Source: Ophiodon elongatus (lineage: Eukaryota > Chordata > Actinopteri > Perciformes > Hexagrammidae). Taken from it: 64,000 nt of DNA. Each line of letters opens with the position of its first letter. Position 1 is the first letter of the stretch. The notes under the pieces are model-generated. The model was given only the letters and a program-made list of their open reading frames with translations, had not been told where the DNA came from and ran no database searches. The stretch is from assembly GCA_016806645.1 (NCBI GenBank), contig JACSYO010001818.1:755001-819000 (forward strand), written 5' to 3'. A program made the position numbers and the translations under genes. Below, in pieces: positions 48,810-63,400 of this stretch.

Positions 48810-49629
48810 CACTGCATTCTAATGCCAACCAATATAACAGCGAAGCAATAAATCCAGACATTGTGAAGCTTTTATTGTCATCCTGCCATCACAGAGAGCT
48901 TTTGACCAAACATTGTTGAGCATTTTAAGGCCTTCGTTAATTTATGTTGCGCCGGACTGCAATACATCGATATGTGTTCCTATGGTTTTGTCGAGCACGA
49001 CTAGAATCACCTCTCCAATGGCGTGGTCCAATACAACAGCAACCACAATCACCAATGCTGACTCAAAAATAAAATAAAATAATTAAAATGAATTAAAATT
49101 CCTCTGACATGGTGTTTACAAATGATAAGACTCACAAAGACCGTTTTGCTTGTCTGCAATGCATTGTATTTCCCAGGTGTAGAAGCCATGATTGTATTTA
49201 ATGTGCACTCCAAGGCTAGCACCAACACGAGGGAGCGGTGGCCGTGCTTCTGTCCACAGTGGGGATTATTCTGAAAGTGAGAGCCGTGAGGAAAGGCTGG
49301 ATATTGACTGTCCTGCTCTCTGTCACCTGCCACAGCTTGCAGAGTCCACCGAGCCTACCTGCTGAACACAAGGGAGACTATTGCGTTTCCCATATTGATC
49401 AGCTCTCTGCTACTAATGATGTATGTTACCAAAATACTATAACATGTTGCTGTCTCGTGGTAAAACAGCTCGGGAGTGAATAAACCTGATAAAGGATCTC
49501 ATGAGAGTCCTATGTTGTAAAATGGATGATTAAAGAGGAGACTCTTTTGGTGAGTCAGTTCATGTTAGCGAGTTGTTTTTGTTGTTTCTTTTTCACCATA
49601 TTTGGCATATTGTACAGCAACAGTATACT

Positions 49630-49990
49630 CTTACAAATGTATAATGAAAGTAGACATGTTATGCTCATTTTCAGATTCATACATGTATTTTGGGTTTCTA
49701 CTCGAACATGTTTACATGCGTTAATGTACAATAAACAACATTTTTCTAATACTGTCCGTCTGAATATATCTGTATTCACCATCTGTGAAAATGCTCTGTT
49801 TTAGCCTATCTTTTTAGGGCCCGCCTCTTGAATGAACCCAGCCTGCCCTGATTGGCTTGTGAGAGTAAATATGGCGCACCTTTGCAAAGGTAATTCTCAA
49901 GGTGTGGGCGGAGATACTCAGATGGGTTGGTTTATTCTAATGAGCCTGCATGTGACATAGGAAGGGGATCCATATCTGAAAGGCTTGTTG
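49630..49990. repeat. Dispersed teleost repeat (ATGCTCATTTTCAG family)
   Basis: ATGCTCATTTTCAGATTCAT, GTATTTTGGGTTTCTACTCG, AACATGTTTACATGCGTTAA, and CTGTCCGTCTGAATATATCTG lie in the order known from a very common teleost repeat, ending with GGCCCGCCTC...CTGATTGGCTTG. There is no coding capacity. Confidence 0.6.
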
Positions 49991-52900
49991 AATCACATAT
50001 CAGCCCACAAACTGGTTTTCTTATTTCCCAGTGTGTTGGTTGTTACTCCTCGGGCTGTAATCTACCAAATAAATGCTTAGTCACCTACCTCTCATGCGAT
50101 TTAGTTGATTAAATGATTCATTGATTTAATGGACAGATCTGTAAAACTGAGTTCAACCACAACAAATCACACAAAAGCAACACTTCAAATCTTGTGTTTA
50201 CCAGAGATGTGCTCATACGTTTCTTGGAAATTAGTCATTCTGCACGAAAAAAAGTGGATGTGGATGAGTAATTTGTTTTGCAAAAAAATATTACAATGGT
50301 ATATTACATAACTGCGTGTTAGGGTCATAGATGTTGATAATTTATACATGAATGTGGAACACTAATGGGAAATTTTGCTTGTCATAAAATAATTTGGTTT
50401 TTCTGTCCAATGGGATGAATCAAAGGAAATGATAAAAATTTGACCCGTTGTTCAGGGACACAAAGGCCCAGTGAGAGGTGATTATTATTCCATCAGTTCA
50501 TTAATGGCGTCTCCCCATTATGTTTCATGTCTTGCCACTAATTTGACCACAGTGACCTGCGTTGAGTGCGGCCTCTGTTCCCTTCAGGGTCTCTGTTGGC
50601 TTTCTGCGCAGCAAAGAGAGAACTCTCTCCGCTCACACCACGAACACCATGCCATGGTTCGAGCTTAAATAGAACATCGCGTGTTTGATGGAAGAAAGTA
50701 ATTTGCATGCAACATGGAATAATACATGACGGGCAACTCCTGATGGGAAACCAACTTTGTGGCTACTGCAGCTTTATTTCAGTTCATAAAAGGGTAAAGG
50801 GAACCGCTGATAAAATTGTCTGATGGACAAGCAGCAGGATGTGACTGAAGCCAAGATTACTGATAGTAGATTGTTTCGCTATATCCGTTGATTACTGCCA
50901 ACAACAAAGTCTAAGATATATCAAGTCTGAGGCAAAGACGGCACATTCAGTTCAGTTCAGCTCAAACTCACAACAGCTTCGTCCCAGATTGTTTACGTGC
51001 TCACAGACAGACTTCAGTTGATGCCATAACTTGAAGACTTTCATTTTTTTTTTTAGGATGTTTGTGTGCCCCCTGCCAGGCTCGTGAGAAACAGGCCTCT
51101 TGTCGGGATTCATAATGCATGTTGTTTCGTACGGGTCTACTGTGGCTGGAAAAGACTAACAGATGCAAAGCACTGCGATCAATAATGCAGGTGAAATATT
51201 GGTGTAGAGACAAGATGTGACAGCACATGCGGGCCACCTGAGGCTTTGCATCCTGTTCTGTGCCTACACTATTTAAAATAGTCCTTTATAGCGTAACCTT
51301 TCCCCAAAACAAGTCACAAGCGGATACCCCATTTTCTAACATTCCCTGCACATCAGCTTAATGTGGCTTAAATGCAACTGAAAGGGCGTTATTTTTTTAA
51401 CACATATTGATTACATAACGGTCTTTTTGGCTACTTGTAAAGCCTCAGCTACCCAGCTTGAGTGCAGAATAGATTTTTCCATTAACTGACCTTTAGACAA
51501 CCGAAACCCCCATGTGCCAACAGGAAGACTTCAGAAATGTGCTGTAAAATGAAATACGCTCAATGAAATCATGAAGCGCACGGGTATTTTAAAGCTGCTG
51601 GTGGAAAGCTACGGCTATATTTATAGATACATGTAGACCATTTGGGAAAAACGTGAATCTCTACTCCTTCGTACTTTCTTGTTTTCCGCTGTGTTATTTT
51701 AATCACCCACCTTTCATTCAATGTCATATCTTTCCTGTTTTCGGTCTGACTATGGTGTGTCTGGGGTCGGCATGGCCCGGCAAGTTACAGCCAGGTTGCA
51801 CACCTTAGGAGAGATCGTCACCTGTTTGTGAGCCAGACAGGTCACAGCATGGCCGGGCAAAGAGCCGGTGAGGAGAACAGAAGACCGTGAAGCTTAGTTT
51901 GAAATCCCGGCTACTTGAAATGTGGTGACACCTGTTATGTCTCACACATCTTCCAATAGTCGCATTCCAAACAAAATATATATATTGAAACACAATGTAA
52001 TGAAAACCGACCCTGTTTCCTTCAAAGTCATCTTCCCATACAACTAAACTGCACTCTCAATGGGGGATTGTTATTCTCACAGATTATTGTCGCAGTTTTT
52101 AACAGTTGGAAGCATTTGATTAAAATTGTGAATTGAAACAAAACACGCTTCAAAACTATTTGGTTATCTTTCGGGAAACTAAAGTATTTGGTTCACATGA
52201 GCCACAAAGAGCAGTCTCCTGGGTGAACGCACATCTTTGTGGACCCATCCACCGGCACCGAGACCTTGTCCCTTTGCGGACTTCCTGCAGATTCATTTGA
52301 AACTTGTTTGTGATGCGACAAAAGCAAACATAATTCACGACAAAGTGCTTTTTCCTTGAAATCTAATTCACGATACAGTTTCCTTGTATGGGGATTTTGG
52401 TGACAAGGCTGCCTTGGTTTTAAATCACTCTGAACTAGCGTGATTTATCATTGCAGCTCAACTCAAAATTGCAATTCAGGCTGAGAAGGCCTCAACGGAC
52501 CGTTTTATTAATGACCAACAGCATTCATCTTTTCAGAGGATGGCCATGTCAGACCCTAACATTATAACTGATGACAAACTGAAACCAGATTTACTAAAAA
52601 AGTAAGCAAAGACATCGCAGAAACACCCACAAATGTAACTATATGTGAAACAATGATATGAAGTGGAAGTTTGGGTTCACATCAAATTTTGAATTAAAAC
52701 CTGGTGCTAAGAAAAAGTCTATTTATTTCTAAAGTCAAGATTCAACCCTTGAACCTATTTCTGAACATGCACACCGATATATTAAGTCATGATTATATTG
52801 TAGATCATGTGGGTAAAAACATGTATCCAACCAAAATAAAGCAATTCTTGAGCAATATGTTGTAGTGCATGAACTGATAACAACATTGCAATAATGTGTC

Positions 52901-54101
52901 ACTTTATTTAAATTTTTTATTCAATATTTTATTGAAAGCACATCACACAAACTGGATTTCAATACTTAAGAAAACAAGTTAAAAGAAAGATATCCTTTAA
53001 TGTCAGCATTTTAATCATGTCTGTGTGATGGTAGCAATTCCAGCAAATCCTTTACCTAAAAGACATTCCACTTTTCACAAAATGATTACACTTCATTTGC
53101 GATAGCAATCAGAACACCACAGGGAATCTCATGACAAAAACTTTGCTTTCACCCATTTTTTTATTTTTTTGTAGCAGTTGCAATTTCCGAACCACTCTTC
53201 CAGGTTTAAAGCGATTTCAGTGCTCTGCTGGCGAGTAGTTATGGATGTGGGCTGAACATTAAAAAACACACAAGGCAGCTTTTTTCCCTCAGGAAAAGAA
53301 AATTACTTCTGAGCACAAAGGGAATGCATCAGTGGCATGGCATACTGCCTAGTTTGTTATAATTACAAGCAAAAGCAGTTCTGAATAGGCATCTTAATGA
53401 CCAAACAAATTGTTGCATATTTCAAACCCATCTGGATAATTTTCTTAGGGGGAATGTAATTGCTGTTCAGACACGGTGAATGCTATCTTTGTTGTGGTGA
53501 GTGTATGCACACACAAAGAGCACCTGAGAAGATGCATAATGCAACTTCCTTTGCTGCCAATGAATTGTTATCCTGTCAGGTTCCATATAATGCAAGTCCG
53601 TCAATTAGGCCTGAAATGGTCTATTAACGCTCGAGAGCTGATTTTACTTTTGTGTGTTATTCCACATTTTACAGCAGACATGATGCAATTTCCATAATGA
53701 AAAAGCATCAGGGACTCTATCGCGGAACGCATCAATACAGAACAACATGGGTTTGACCTTGTGGCTTTGTCAATCGTCTACTCTCAATATGTTGTGTTCA
53801 GGGTACTTTAAGAACGCAGTACCTTCCCATTTTGACAGTAGACTTCTTTAATTAGTATTTGGCTCCATCTCCTGGAAGTCTCAAACCAGAGCATGTAGAT
53901 GCTCTACTTCTGCCATTATCTGTCATCATGATCACAGAATATGTTTCAAAAACAATTATATCAAGAATTTCTGGATTATGAAAGAATATAAAAAATGCTA
54001 GATGGTCGCTTTGTTGAATTCAGTTGGAACGAAAACAGAACTATAAACATGACATACGGCTGCTTTATTTGCAGGAAATCCTGTTCTAGTATAGGAAATT
54101 A

Positions 54102-54112
<11 letters not shown>

Positions 54113-54136
<24 letters not shown>

Positions 54137-54140
54137 TATA
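54113..54140. repeat. (AT)n microsatellite
   Basis: An AT run following an A run. Confidence 0.9.
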
Positions 54141-54475
54141 CGAATCTAATTAGACAGTATGCTCCTTAGTAAGTATGACAACTACACAATATTAAAGTAT
54201 CTGTTTGACACATATAGTGTTTAACATGTGGTCTTTTGATGTCTTTGAATATAATATCAACAGAGGGCAGCAGAGCTCTTTGAACGGGTAGTTGGTAGAC
54301 GGACCAAATGTTTTGCTGCAACACTCAGACTCCCTTGCACTACACTATAGCACTTCCAAATATCTAAATTATTGATTAATAAGTTGTATTTCCATCCAAA
54401 TTTGGCACCCCAAAAAATCTCCAAGTGACTGAAAAGCTCTTTGCATATGCAATCAGTTGGTAGATGTAAATTAGT

Positions 54476-54527
54476 TTATATATATATATCTATATATCTA
54501 TAGATATATAGATATATATATGTTTAA

Positions 54528-54579
<52 letters not shown>
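54476..54579. repeat. (TA)n region with a 42-bp perfect palindrome
   Basis: 54480-54521 is a perfect palindrome centred on CTATAG. A second plain TA run follows to 54579. Confidence 0.9.
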
Positions 54580-56265
54580 TCAGAACTCTTCAATCATCTG
54601 GAGAGAGTTTAAAAGGTGAACACCATCACCTGATAGTAATTGATCGCAGCCTCCAGTGCCTACTGCAAAGGTCTTGAGTTCACATTTTGTTTGTCTTTTT
54701 TCTTGAAGATAAGCCCACAGAGAAGAAAAGTTAGTAGTTGCAGACGTCGACTGAAACTAAGCATGTTTTTGGTTTTGCAACCCTCTACTATTTCTTGGCG
54801 TGGAGCATTTGTCCGGCAACCAGAGGTGAATTGTTGCTTTTACTTCGATAGGTATACTGATTAAAACAGATGAGATTTATGCATGTTTTTTTCCATGTTT
54901 CCTGTGGTTATGCTAAGCTAACGGTTTCCTGGTTACATTCGTTTTATTTTACAGTGATGTTCTCATCTCAGTTGGCAAGAAGGCAAATTAGCATATTTCC
55001 AAAAGTGTCTATCTATTAATTTGATGGCTGACAGCTTGACAGTTTGTCAGCGTCAGGTAAATGATGCATAATGTGGGTTTGCAAGTGAACCAAAATTTGA
55101 TCTAGTGGAATTTAGAATCACAGCATTTATAAGCCCATAACCTGCAGTGATCTCACATATATATTCACGCTCCGATAAGGGGATGCTTCAGTTACCAAAC
55201 AATGAAAAAAAACCAAAAAAAACATCCCCCAATACAACATAAGGTGTTGACATTACTGCAACAGGTCTGGATGCTTTTTCATTAAGTGTGCCATATGAGT
55301 CGCACCATTCAGTGTTTATGATCATGGTCATTACATTACCACGATACACAGATGAGATGCTGCAGAAACCATACACGGATGATTACATTTCCTGATGCCG
55401 ACTTGTCCTTGCTCTCACCCTGCTTACAATGAAAATAATCGAAAAGGCAAAGAGTTACTTCTGTCATCAAACAATATGTGCACGGAACATTTCTGATGTA
55501 ACTTTAATCTAACCCCGCTGACTCTCTCTAGAAAAGCATTCCAGAAACCAATCACAACTGCCCCATATTTAACTCCTTACTAACCAACTTAAATGAGCCC
55601 TCCTTTCTCATGTCCAAAACTCTGTAAAAAAAAATCCATGACAAAATACAGTGGTTCTGCAAAGAACAAAGCATATTAGGAATGACCATTGTTGTTTGTT
55701 TTTTTATGTGTATTTTGCAGTTCCAGCATTTGCCAGATTACAAAATGTTGATACCACCCTCTTTAGATAATCTGTGTGACTGCTGCCTCTAGCTTTTGTG
55801 TACCGAGTGTGTTCCAGAGGTCAGCTCCGATCTCATCTTCTATTTCCTACGTTCGTTAAGCTCCATTCTGCGCGGCGTGTCCAAATAGGGTAATTCTGTG
55901 TTCAATTAAGCAGGGCAGACACAGGACATTCCACACAATGTCAATGAGATGCCACTATGAGTGAGCTATCAATTTGATAGACAGTCAAGAGAGGTGGATA
56001 ATAAGCCGGTGCATGTCCCCTGATTCTGCACCACCCAAGGCCATCCCTACAATTGAATTACACCGGTGCCTTGGTAAGTCACAGTTGATAGGGCCTCATG
56101 CATTGCAAAAAGCCACCTTGCAGTGACTGACTGACTGTGCTGTATAATTGTGTGCCTGTCTGTAGCTATCATGGCACTGTCTTCCGATACAGCCATGGCC
56201 ATGAAGCTGGTATAAAGAGACCCGCTAGGCCACACAAAGCACTGCAGTTGTCCTTAGGCAAGAGG

Positions 56266-56267
<2 letters not shown>

Positions 56268-56307
<40 letters not shown>
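56268..56307. repeat. (GA)n microsatellite
   Basis: A GA run of about 40 nt. It inflates reverse-strand frames that read as Ser-Leu repeats. Confidence 0.95.
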
Positions 56308-56309
<2 letters not shown>

Positions 56310-58047
56310 TAAAGTAGGGAATTAGGGGGATGGGGTGATTCTGCTATGCACAGCGAGCCAAATATCCCCGGGCCACAAGCCAAGTGGCCAGTCACAAGGA
56401 CGGCGAGCCAAGAGAATGCCATCCGGCCAGGTTGCACAGCAAGATAAAAAGCTCCGCGGGTCGCCCGTAGCTCAACACAGAAAACCCCCACAATACAACA
56501 GTCTCTTCTCTTCTCACTAGCTAGCATCTTTCCCATAGCGCAGCTCACAGCAACGCATGTGTGCTGCAAAGCACTGCAGAGAGACCCCGACCGAAAAGCA
56601 GAACATCGCTTTGATCTCGAGATAACTCTATCCAGGTGTGGAAATGTGAGCTTATCGCGGGGGTTTGGCAAAAAAAAAAAAAGAAGAGAGACAGGATTCA
56701 AGGCTTTGATTTTGTTTAGTCACAAAGCCCGGAGCCGATGCACTGACATTACTTTTGTTGGGCTTAGCTAGTAAGCCTCTGAACAAAAGTTCCTTGGGGT
56801 GTTCAGTATCTACAGTACCTACTGTATGCTCAAAATATGCAGCAGAGAGCTGGATACAATGTTTTTGAAAAAAGGTTCAATCGTGCTCCAGGTTCATGAC
56901 TCAATAGGCTGACGGCTATAGACTACAATAAGGGCAAGTGAGTTCTGTCACCTCATCCAATCCTGCCAGGTCAAAGAAACTGTAATAAGGCTGTGTTTAA
57001 GATTACTTTTGTTTTTTTGGTCACTTTGGCAATTATTTTGTGAATTGTTCAAATAATTATTTAGATAGTGAAACAAAAAAAAAAGGATGTAAAAAAAGTG
57101 ACCAGATTAATTTCCCAGGTGACATCTTCAAATTGCTTCTTCTGTCCGACCAATAGTTCAAAACATAAAAAGATTTCTGGAGTTTGCACCAGTAAATATA
57201 TATTTATTCTATTAATTGTATTTTCCAGTTACGTAATACATATGAGTTGGTAAAACTGGCAATAGATTGTGCAGCATCCCACAGGTAAACAAATTGAAAT
57301 AATGGGTCACCCTTTAAACCGTATGTCAGAAGTACGGAAGAACATACGCATGCATACACGTGGAAATATGTTATTAGATACATTTTATGTAGGCAGCAGG
57401 CATTTCCAGGGGGTATGGTTCTTTTTAATCTAATTGCATTTTCATTGATGAGTAAACAACGAGACAGCAGGTTTCATAGGGAAATTAGATACACTAAATA
57501 TCTTTAAACTGAATATGATTTCTTTATTTTAAAGAACAAACAATATGAAGATGTTAGAATTTGTGTTGCATAACAACAACTCACAGCTTCCCATACACTG
57601 GACATGAAGCAATTAGGAAGAGGAGTACGCCTCTCTGATATATTAAAAGAAAGCTGTTAATGCACAAATACAAGGGAAGTATTTTAGTACTTTGATGAAA
57701 ACATCACCACACAATGTTTTAATATTATATAAAAGGTTCCCAGCTGTTGAACTTGATAAATCCTTCCAATATGTCTAATTTAATCTCTAATGTAAAATGT
57801 TGTTAGCATTTTTGTCAAAGACTCAAAGACCTAAAAAAAAAGAAAAAGTAATCTAATTAGAATTTAAAACACTTTAATGCTTAGCTGGAAATCACTTTCA
57901 CTGTGAGCTTACACATTAATGTTAATTAGTTTATGTTCATAATTACATCTACCCAGCATTATTATTTTGCTGTGTATTACAGAATGGACTCTACTTTAAA
58001 AAAAGAAAAAGAGTCCTAAAACGTATTAGTTACTCTTGACTTCTAAA

Positions 58048-59045
58048 AAGGGCTGGGCAATATATAAATTGAATTCACCTCATGCTGCCCCGCCCATTTT
58101 CTCTCCTCCGGTTTGAATGCATTGGTATTCGTTCTTTCGGTTCAGTGCCAGTAGCATCGTAAACAATGTTGATATTTGGAAACATTCAGCAGCTATACTG
58201 AGGCGATCCGATGGTTTTAAAGCACTAACTGTGCACCTATAATCACATATGAGGACATTTTGAAGTACTTTGTAGTGTCTCTTGCTGTCGATGGTTCTAC
58301 TGTGAGGTAAAACAAAAGTACGGCAACATATCAATACAATTAGTGGTCACTCGGCATACAAAAGCACATGTCAACAGTGTTTATGGAATTAGGCTACTCT
58401 CGCTGCCATAAGGGTATTTTTAATCTCAGTTTAGCCTGTTTTTATGGCTTTCTGCTAGCTAACAGCTAGTTGCTAGCATCTAGCAGCTGGTTGCTAGCAT
58501 CTAGCTGGCTGGTAGCTAGCCTCTTGCTGGCTATATAACTATATAGCTATCGTCAAGTCTTAAATTTCCAAATGATCGCACATTGGTAATCTAAATGGAC
58601 ACGTTTTCACCTGGAAATTGTTAAAACTTACTCACAGCTTTTTAAAAACTTAAAAGCAGTGAGGTAAAGGCAAGTAAAGGATAATAAAGCCGGCGGCACT
58701 GATCAACGTTATTGCACTTCCACTGTAAAAAGGGAGTAAAATGACAAAACGATTGCAATGGGGAAGCCCCCCAGTTCAGGGCAGAAATAAGGTTGTTTAG
58801 ATATTGTTTTATGAAACTAGATATCGTCTTAGCTTTTGGGTATTCAAAGATCACATAAGTGTCATTTCCTGGTTTTAAAGGCAGTTTTAGCTGTTCTATT
58901 ATTTGGCTATTGTCTTGGCTGTACCCTCATTATATCCACAATACTGATGATTATTTAGCAAAAATCGCAATAATAGTCAATCCTATGATATTGTGGCAAA
59001 ATTGATAAAGGTATTTGCTAAAAATATTGTGATATACTTACTTTG
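58048..59045. repeat. Interrupted GGGCTGGGCAATAT-family repeat
   Basis: A left end GGGCTGGGCAATATAT at 58050 is separated by about 700 nt from the body of the same family (AAACTAGATATCGTCTTAGC, TTTCCTGGTTTTAAAGGC, CTGATGATTATTTAGCAAAA, ending about 59045). The interval is non-homologous and may be a nested insertion. Confidence 0.5.
58450..58560. repeat. Degenerate TAGCTGGTTGCTAGCATC tandem repeat
   Basis: GCTAGC-containing units, such as AGTTGCTAGCATCTAGC and GGTTGCTAGCATCTAGC, repeat imperfectly within the interval that interrupts the element at 58048. Confidence 0.75.
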
Positions 59046-59120
59046 TGTCCTGCTGTTACACTGTCAGTATGGTAACATGTCTAACACATTAGCACCACTG
59101 ATCTAAAATACTATGCCGTT

Positions 59121-59280
59121 AAGGTGCGTTCACAGCATTCGCGTGGTGTGTTCACACGAAAAGATTTCGCGCTGTGTGATTCGCCGCCGATTTTCGCAAC
59201 AATTCCGCGTCTGTGCATTGACTTTGTATGTAATCTGGTCGCGCGAAAAATTCGCGCCGCGTTTTGTGTGAACGCACCTT
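59121..59280. mobile_element. CpG-rich MITE with perfect 14-bp terminal inverted repeats
   Basis: The left end AAGGTGCGTTCACA is exactly complementary to the right end TGTGAACGCACCTT. The 160-nt interior is rich in TTCGCG and CGCG words, unlike its surroundings. The ends look like those of Harbinger- or hAT-type non-autonomous fish elements. No clear target duplication. Confidence 0.75.
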
Positions 59281-60383
59281 CAGCCATAATTTTTAATTAG
59301 AACAATTGCAAAAGTGCATTACATTTTTTCTGTGTGTGTGTTGTGTGTTGGCATTATAGGAGTGAGACAAGGTGGAGTATGAGTGCCAGGATGATGCCAA
59401 AAAAGCAGCTTGAGGATCCGAGTGGAGCAGCAGGAGGGTGTAATGACAAAATTTGGTACGACAGAAAAGTGACAAAACCGAGACAGCAGGGTGTCAGAAT
59501 TGGGAGAAGACCAGAGGAACCCACTATTTTTTTTAGGGAGTACAAAGCCACCATGTGCTGCTCATAAGGCAGGTCTTGTGAGTCATAGTATGTACAGGCA
59601 AAGTGAGAACAACACATTTTCTCACTCTGAAAGGATTAGGCAAAGGAGATACAGGTGAAAGCTGAATTGAGTAGCATCCTGGAAAGTAAGCGGATAGACG
59701 TTTGCATCCGCCTGTCAACTTCCTGACTCATGCCATCTGTGAATGAAGGCTGTTCTTTATTTATTTATTCATTTTTATTTTAGAACATTTTCAGTCAGTC
59801 ATTACTACGGGAAATAATTATGAAACAACTACACCAGATGTGCAGTGAATCATTTTGATACTATCTTGCATGTGATGTACATAGCCCACACAGTCGGGCT
59901 CTCAAAATTGGTCAGAAATGACGTCTGAATATTTTTTCTTAAAAAAAATCACTGAACTATTCAAATATAATCTTTTTGCACATTTTGTCTATGGCACTGT
60001 GTCCTAACTGGCCACAAGCTGTTTATATGTATTCCTCTCACTTTGAAAGCGCAGCAGTGGACGAGGAACGGCTGATTGGTGAAGTTGAAATGAGGCGTTA
60101 TCCATATGATACTTCTTTTTTTCGTTACAAAAAAAAAGAAAGAAAAGGGTGTCAGCTGGTAAGAGGGAGCTGAAAGCTTCCTACTTCCTCTTGGCTATAT
60201 TGTATGCCATCTCCAGTGAATATCAACATATAAAACCTGTGTTTTCTGTTGAAAAGTACAAACGGTTGAGGAGAGCAAGTACTGCTCACCCATCTTCTAA
60301 GTGTTATGTCTTCAGTCTGATCTCGGGGAGACAGCTGATTGGGACATGGTTTGTTTACATGATGTAAGCGCTTGCTGTTTGGA

Positions 60384-60388
<5 letters not shown>

Positions 60389-60442
<54 letters not shown>
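60389..60442. repeat. (TC)27 microsatellite
   Basis: A 54-nt pure TC run. Confidence 0.97.
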
Positions 60443-60446
<4 letters not shown>

Positions 60447-63400
60447 GCCGAGTTCTCTGCTGTCAGTACAGTTGTTGTTTAGTCATTCCTTGTTCATCTT
60501 AACCAATCCCCCTCTACTTTTGTCGCGTTGAGTGATGATTGACTAGACAGTTGTCTGAATCACATAAATACCCTGCTGTATATGTGTTTACGGTAATGTA
60601 GATGCACTATATAGGTCTTTAGAACTTCTTAACTGTATTACCATTGATTCATCGAGGCTCTCAGTCTGTCTGATATCTCTCCTCTTTCACTGCAAGGCAG
60701 ATTCCCCTTCACTCGCGACGGTGGGCGGAGAAGCAAAATCAATAATCAATACATGTGCCTGAAAACAGTTAATTTATTCCTGTGGTGCCGACAAGAAAAC
60801 TGTTTTGGTCCGGAAAATGTCTGCTGTCAGTCAGCCTGGTGAAGGCAGGTTAGCAAGACGCTGTCCACTCAGCTGCTGCTGACAGACGATCAGAGACATT
60901 TTCCAAAAGACGGAGTCGGTGTGGACTGGATGACAGAACGCTTCGGCTCTTGCTCGCGTCTCACCTCCAGTAGGGTTTCCCAGCCATTATGTTTCATTTT
61001 AAATTAATGATAGTGAGGTTGGAAGACCCCCGTCATGGTGGGCATTCAGTGCACAGAAGACAGACAGACACAGTGGTGCTACTATTTTTTTTATCACGAT
61101 GAAATATTAATTTTCATATTCGAATATCTGTTGCTTTTTTTTCTACTATTTGAACACAAATCCATATTAGAATAGCAGCCCCCAATACACAGGTTACCAG
61201 TTCTGAACTGAACATGAATCAGGTTGAAAAAGAAAGGCCTTATTGCGGTGGCATCTCTCTTGTAAATCCAGGCAATAAAAGTATATATGTACATATGTTC
61301 ATTTATTTAGATTTGACTTTTTCAAGGATTTGACCACATTTTGCTAAAAGGTGTCTAAACCTAACCGAACCTTACCAACCGAACCTTACCCAATGTCATG
61401 TGAGCAATATCATACCAGAAAACTTGGTTTTCTTTCCCAAAAAACATTTTGTAAGGCAAAGATACATTTTACCATCCCACCGAATAATATTTTTTCATTT
61501 TTTATAAAAATGAATAGAATATACTGTATATATTCCTTGCTGCGTACTCTGCTTTTAAAGTGTCATGTGTTTCCATTTTTAGTAGCAGTTGGTACAGTTG
61601 GGTTTATTTAACTACACTACCAAATGTCTTCTATAGTACATATAGTTATGTGTCAGTTCTGTGAGTCGTCTGAGACTAATCTTCAGCTAATTAATTCTTT
61701 ACTGTATGCCCATCGTATTTGTCTGGCGGCCATGAAAACATAAACGTCCAAGTCTTCTACTAATGTCCGCTGAAAGAGTCACAATTGCAAGCTGCCTTGG
61801 GTTGATGTTGAACTCCCTCATCCCACTCGTCTGTCTTTGAAACATTTGCTGGGGATTCTTTCTAAATGGCCCCATAACTTCTAAAATCTAACAACTGAAT
61901 AAATAAGTTGCACGGACGTTTGTATTTCAGTCGTGGGATCTGGACAGGTGGATTTCTGTCTGACTCTGGCAGTGGTAACATTACTATTTCCTCAATTGTG
62001 TACTAAATTCGATAAGCGTAGGTTGTATTCCTCAGGATTCCGTACAATGCTCTCGATACCTGTTCCAGATTGTTACTCGTGATTTTCAACGTGATCATTA
62101 ACATGCGTTAGATTCATAGGACTGTAAGTTATTTTCTCTCCGGGGTTAGAGGCGCTGAGCTCTGTAACTAGAGATGGTTCGTGGACCATTAATCTGGCTT
62201 TACATGTTCCCCCATGAGTACAGCAACTCTCTGCCACCGTGACTGGTGAGGAATCATCCGGGCCGAGGAATGAACTCATCGATCCAGGTGATAATTATCT
62301 CTCAAAGGTAGCTCAAAAATCATGGCAGCTCTTTGAATTAAGATAAAGACTCCTATTCCCTTTCCAATTAAAACCTATTGAATGAGTATCCTGTGCTCCT
62401 ATTTTTAAGCCAGGACAAGACACAAATAACAGACTGCATTAGGCGGGTGCTGCTGTTTATGATATCAAAATAAACACTTGGGTAATGTGTCCAGAGACCA
62501 AGTATATCTTATTGCTTCGGGTGTTTTGTGATAAACATTATGGAGAGAACATATGAAGCCCATCACTCAATATGCCCAAAAATACATACAGAGGTCCTTG
62601 CTGTTTGCTTGTTTACTTTATCCGTTGTTGTTGTTTGTGTCAAGAAAGACATAACGGCAGAAAGAAAGACTCCAATCCTTTTTTAAAGTAATTACGGTAA
62701 GTTGTGTTTGGCTTAAGCCCAACATCAGCAGCTTTCACCTTCCCGAGGTACGTGTACAAATGTGACCTCCAGAGGCCCACGAAAGGGCAGAGATGATAAA
62801 GGACGCTTGTCTGTTGTTTCACTGGAAGCTCTGCGGCTGGTGACGGGTGCCAGCTCGGCTCGACCGCGTCAATACAACTCATATGTTTCATATTTATAAC
62901 CTCCTCTCCTTTTTACCCTAAGAGCCTGTGATGCATTATTTATGCCACCAAGACGATATTGAATTTTGCCTCTGACACTTCAGTAAGATATGGTCTGTCC
63001 AGCTTAAGAGGGCGAATCACAACATCCGATTAGGAACATCAAACCTACGCCTTTGTTTTGATTTCAGCTAAGTGTGAATGTGTTTTTACCGTAATAAACC
63101 TTCCTTCTGACATTGACGGACTCAGGTTGTCTGGCTAAGTGTCTTTACAGCGGTCTCCAACGCGCATGCCCAAAGAAAGGTATTGACTCATTGTCCTTTG
63201 CCATGTTTAACATTAAAGGCTAATGAATTTTTAATCATCAACAAGGCAACAGTTGGGCTCCCGTATCGGCCGAGTGCTATCTTTAGTGCTCGACACAGCC
63301 AGAGAGGCAGGAAGGTTGGAGGGGAGTAATATGACCTTAATGTGTCAGACCCCAAGACCGCGCCTGGCTCAGCACCTGTCAATATTACATCAGGATCAGC

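Noticed and set aside
56225..56701. 158-residue reverse-strand frame
   Set aside because: Part of it is a Ser-Leu run made by the GA microsatellite, the rest has no recognisable domain, and there is no splice or promoter support.
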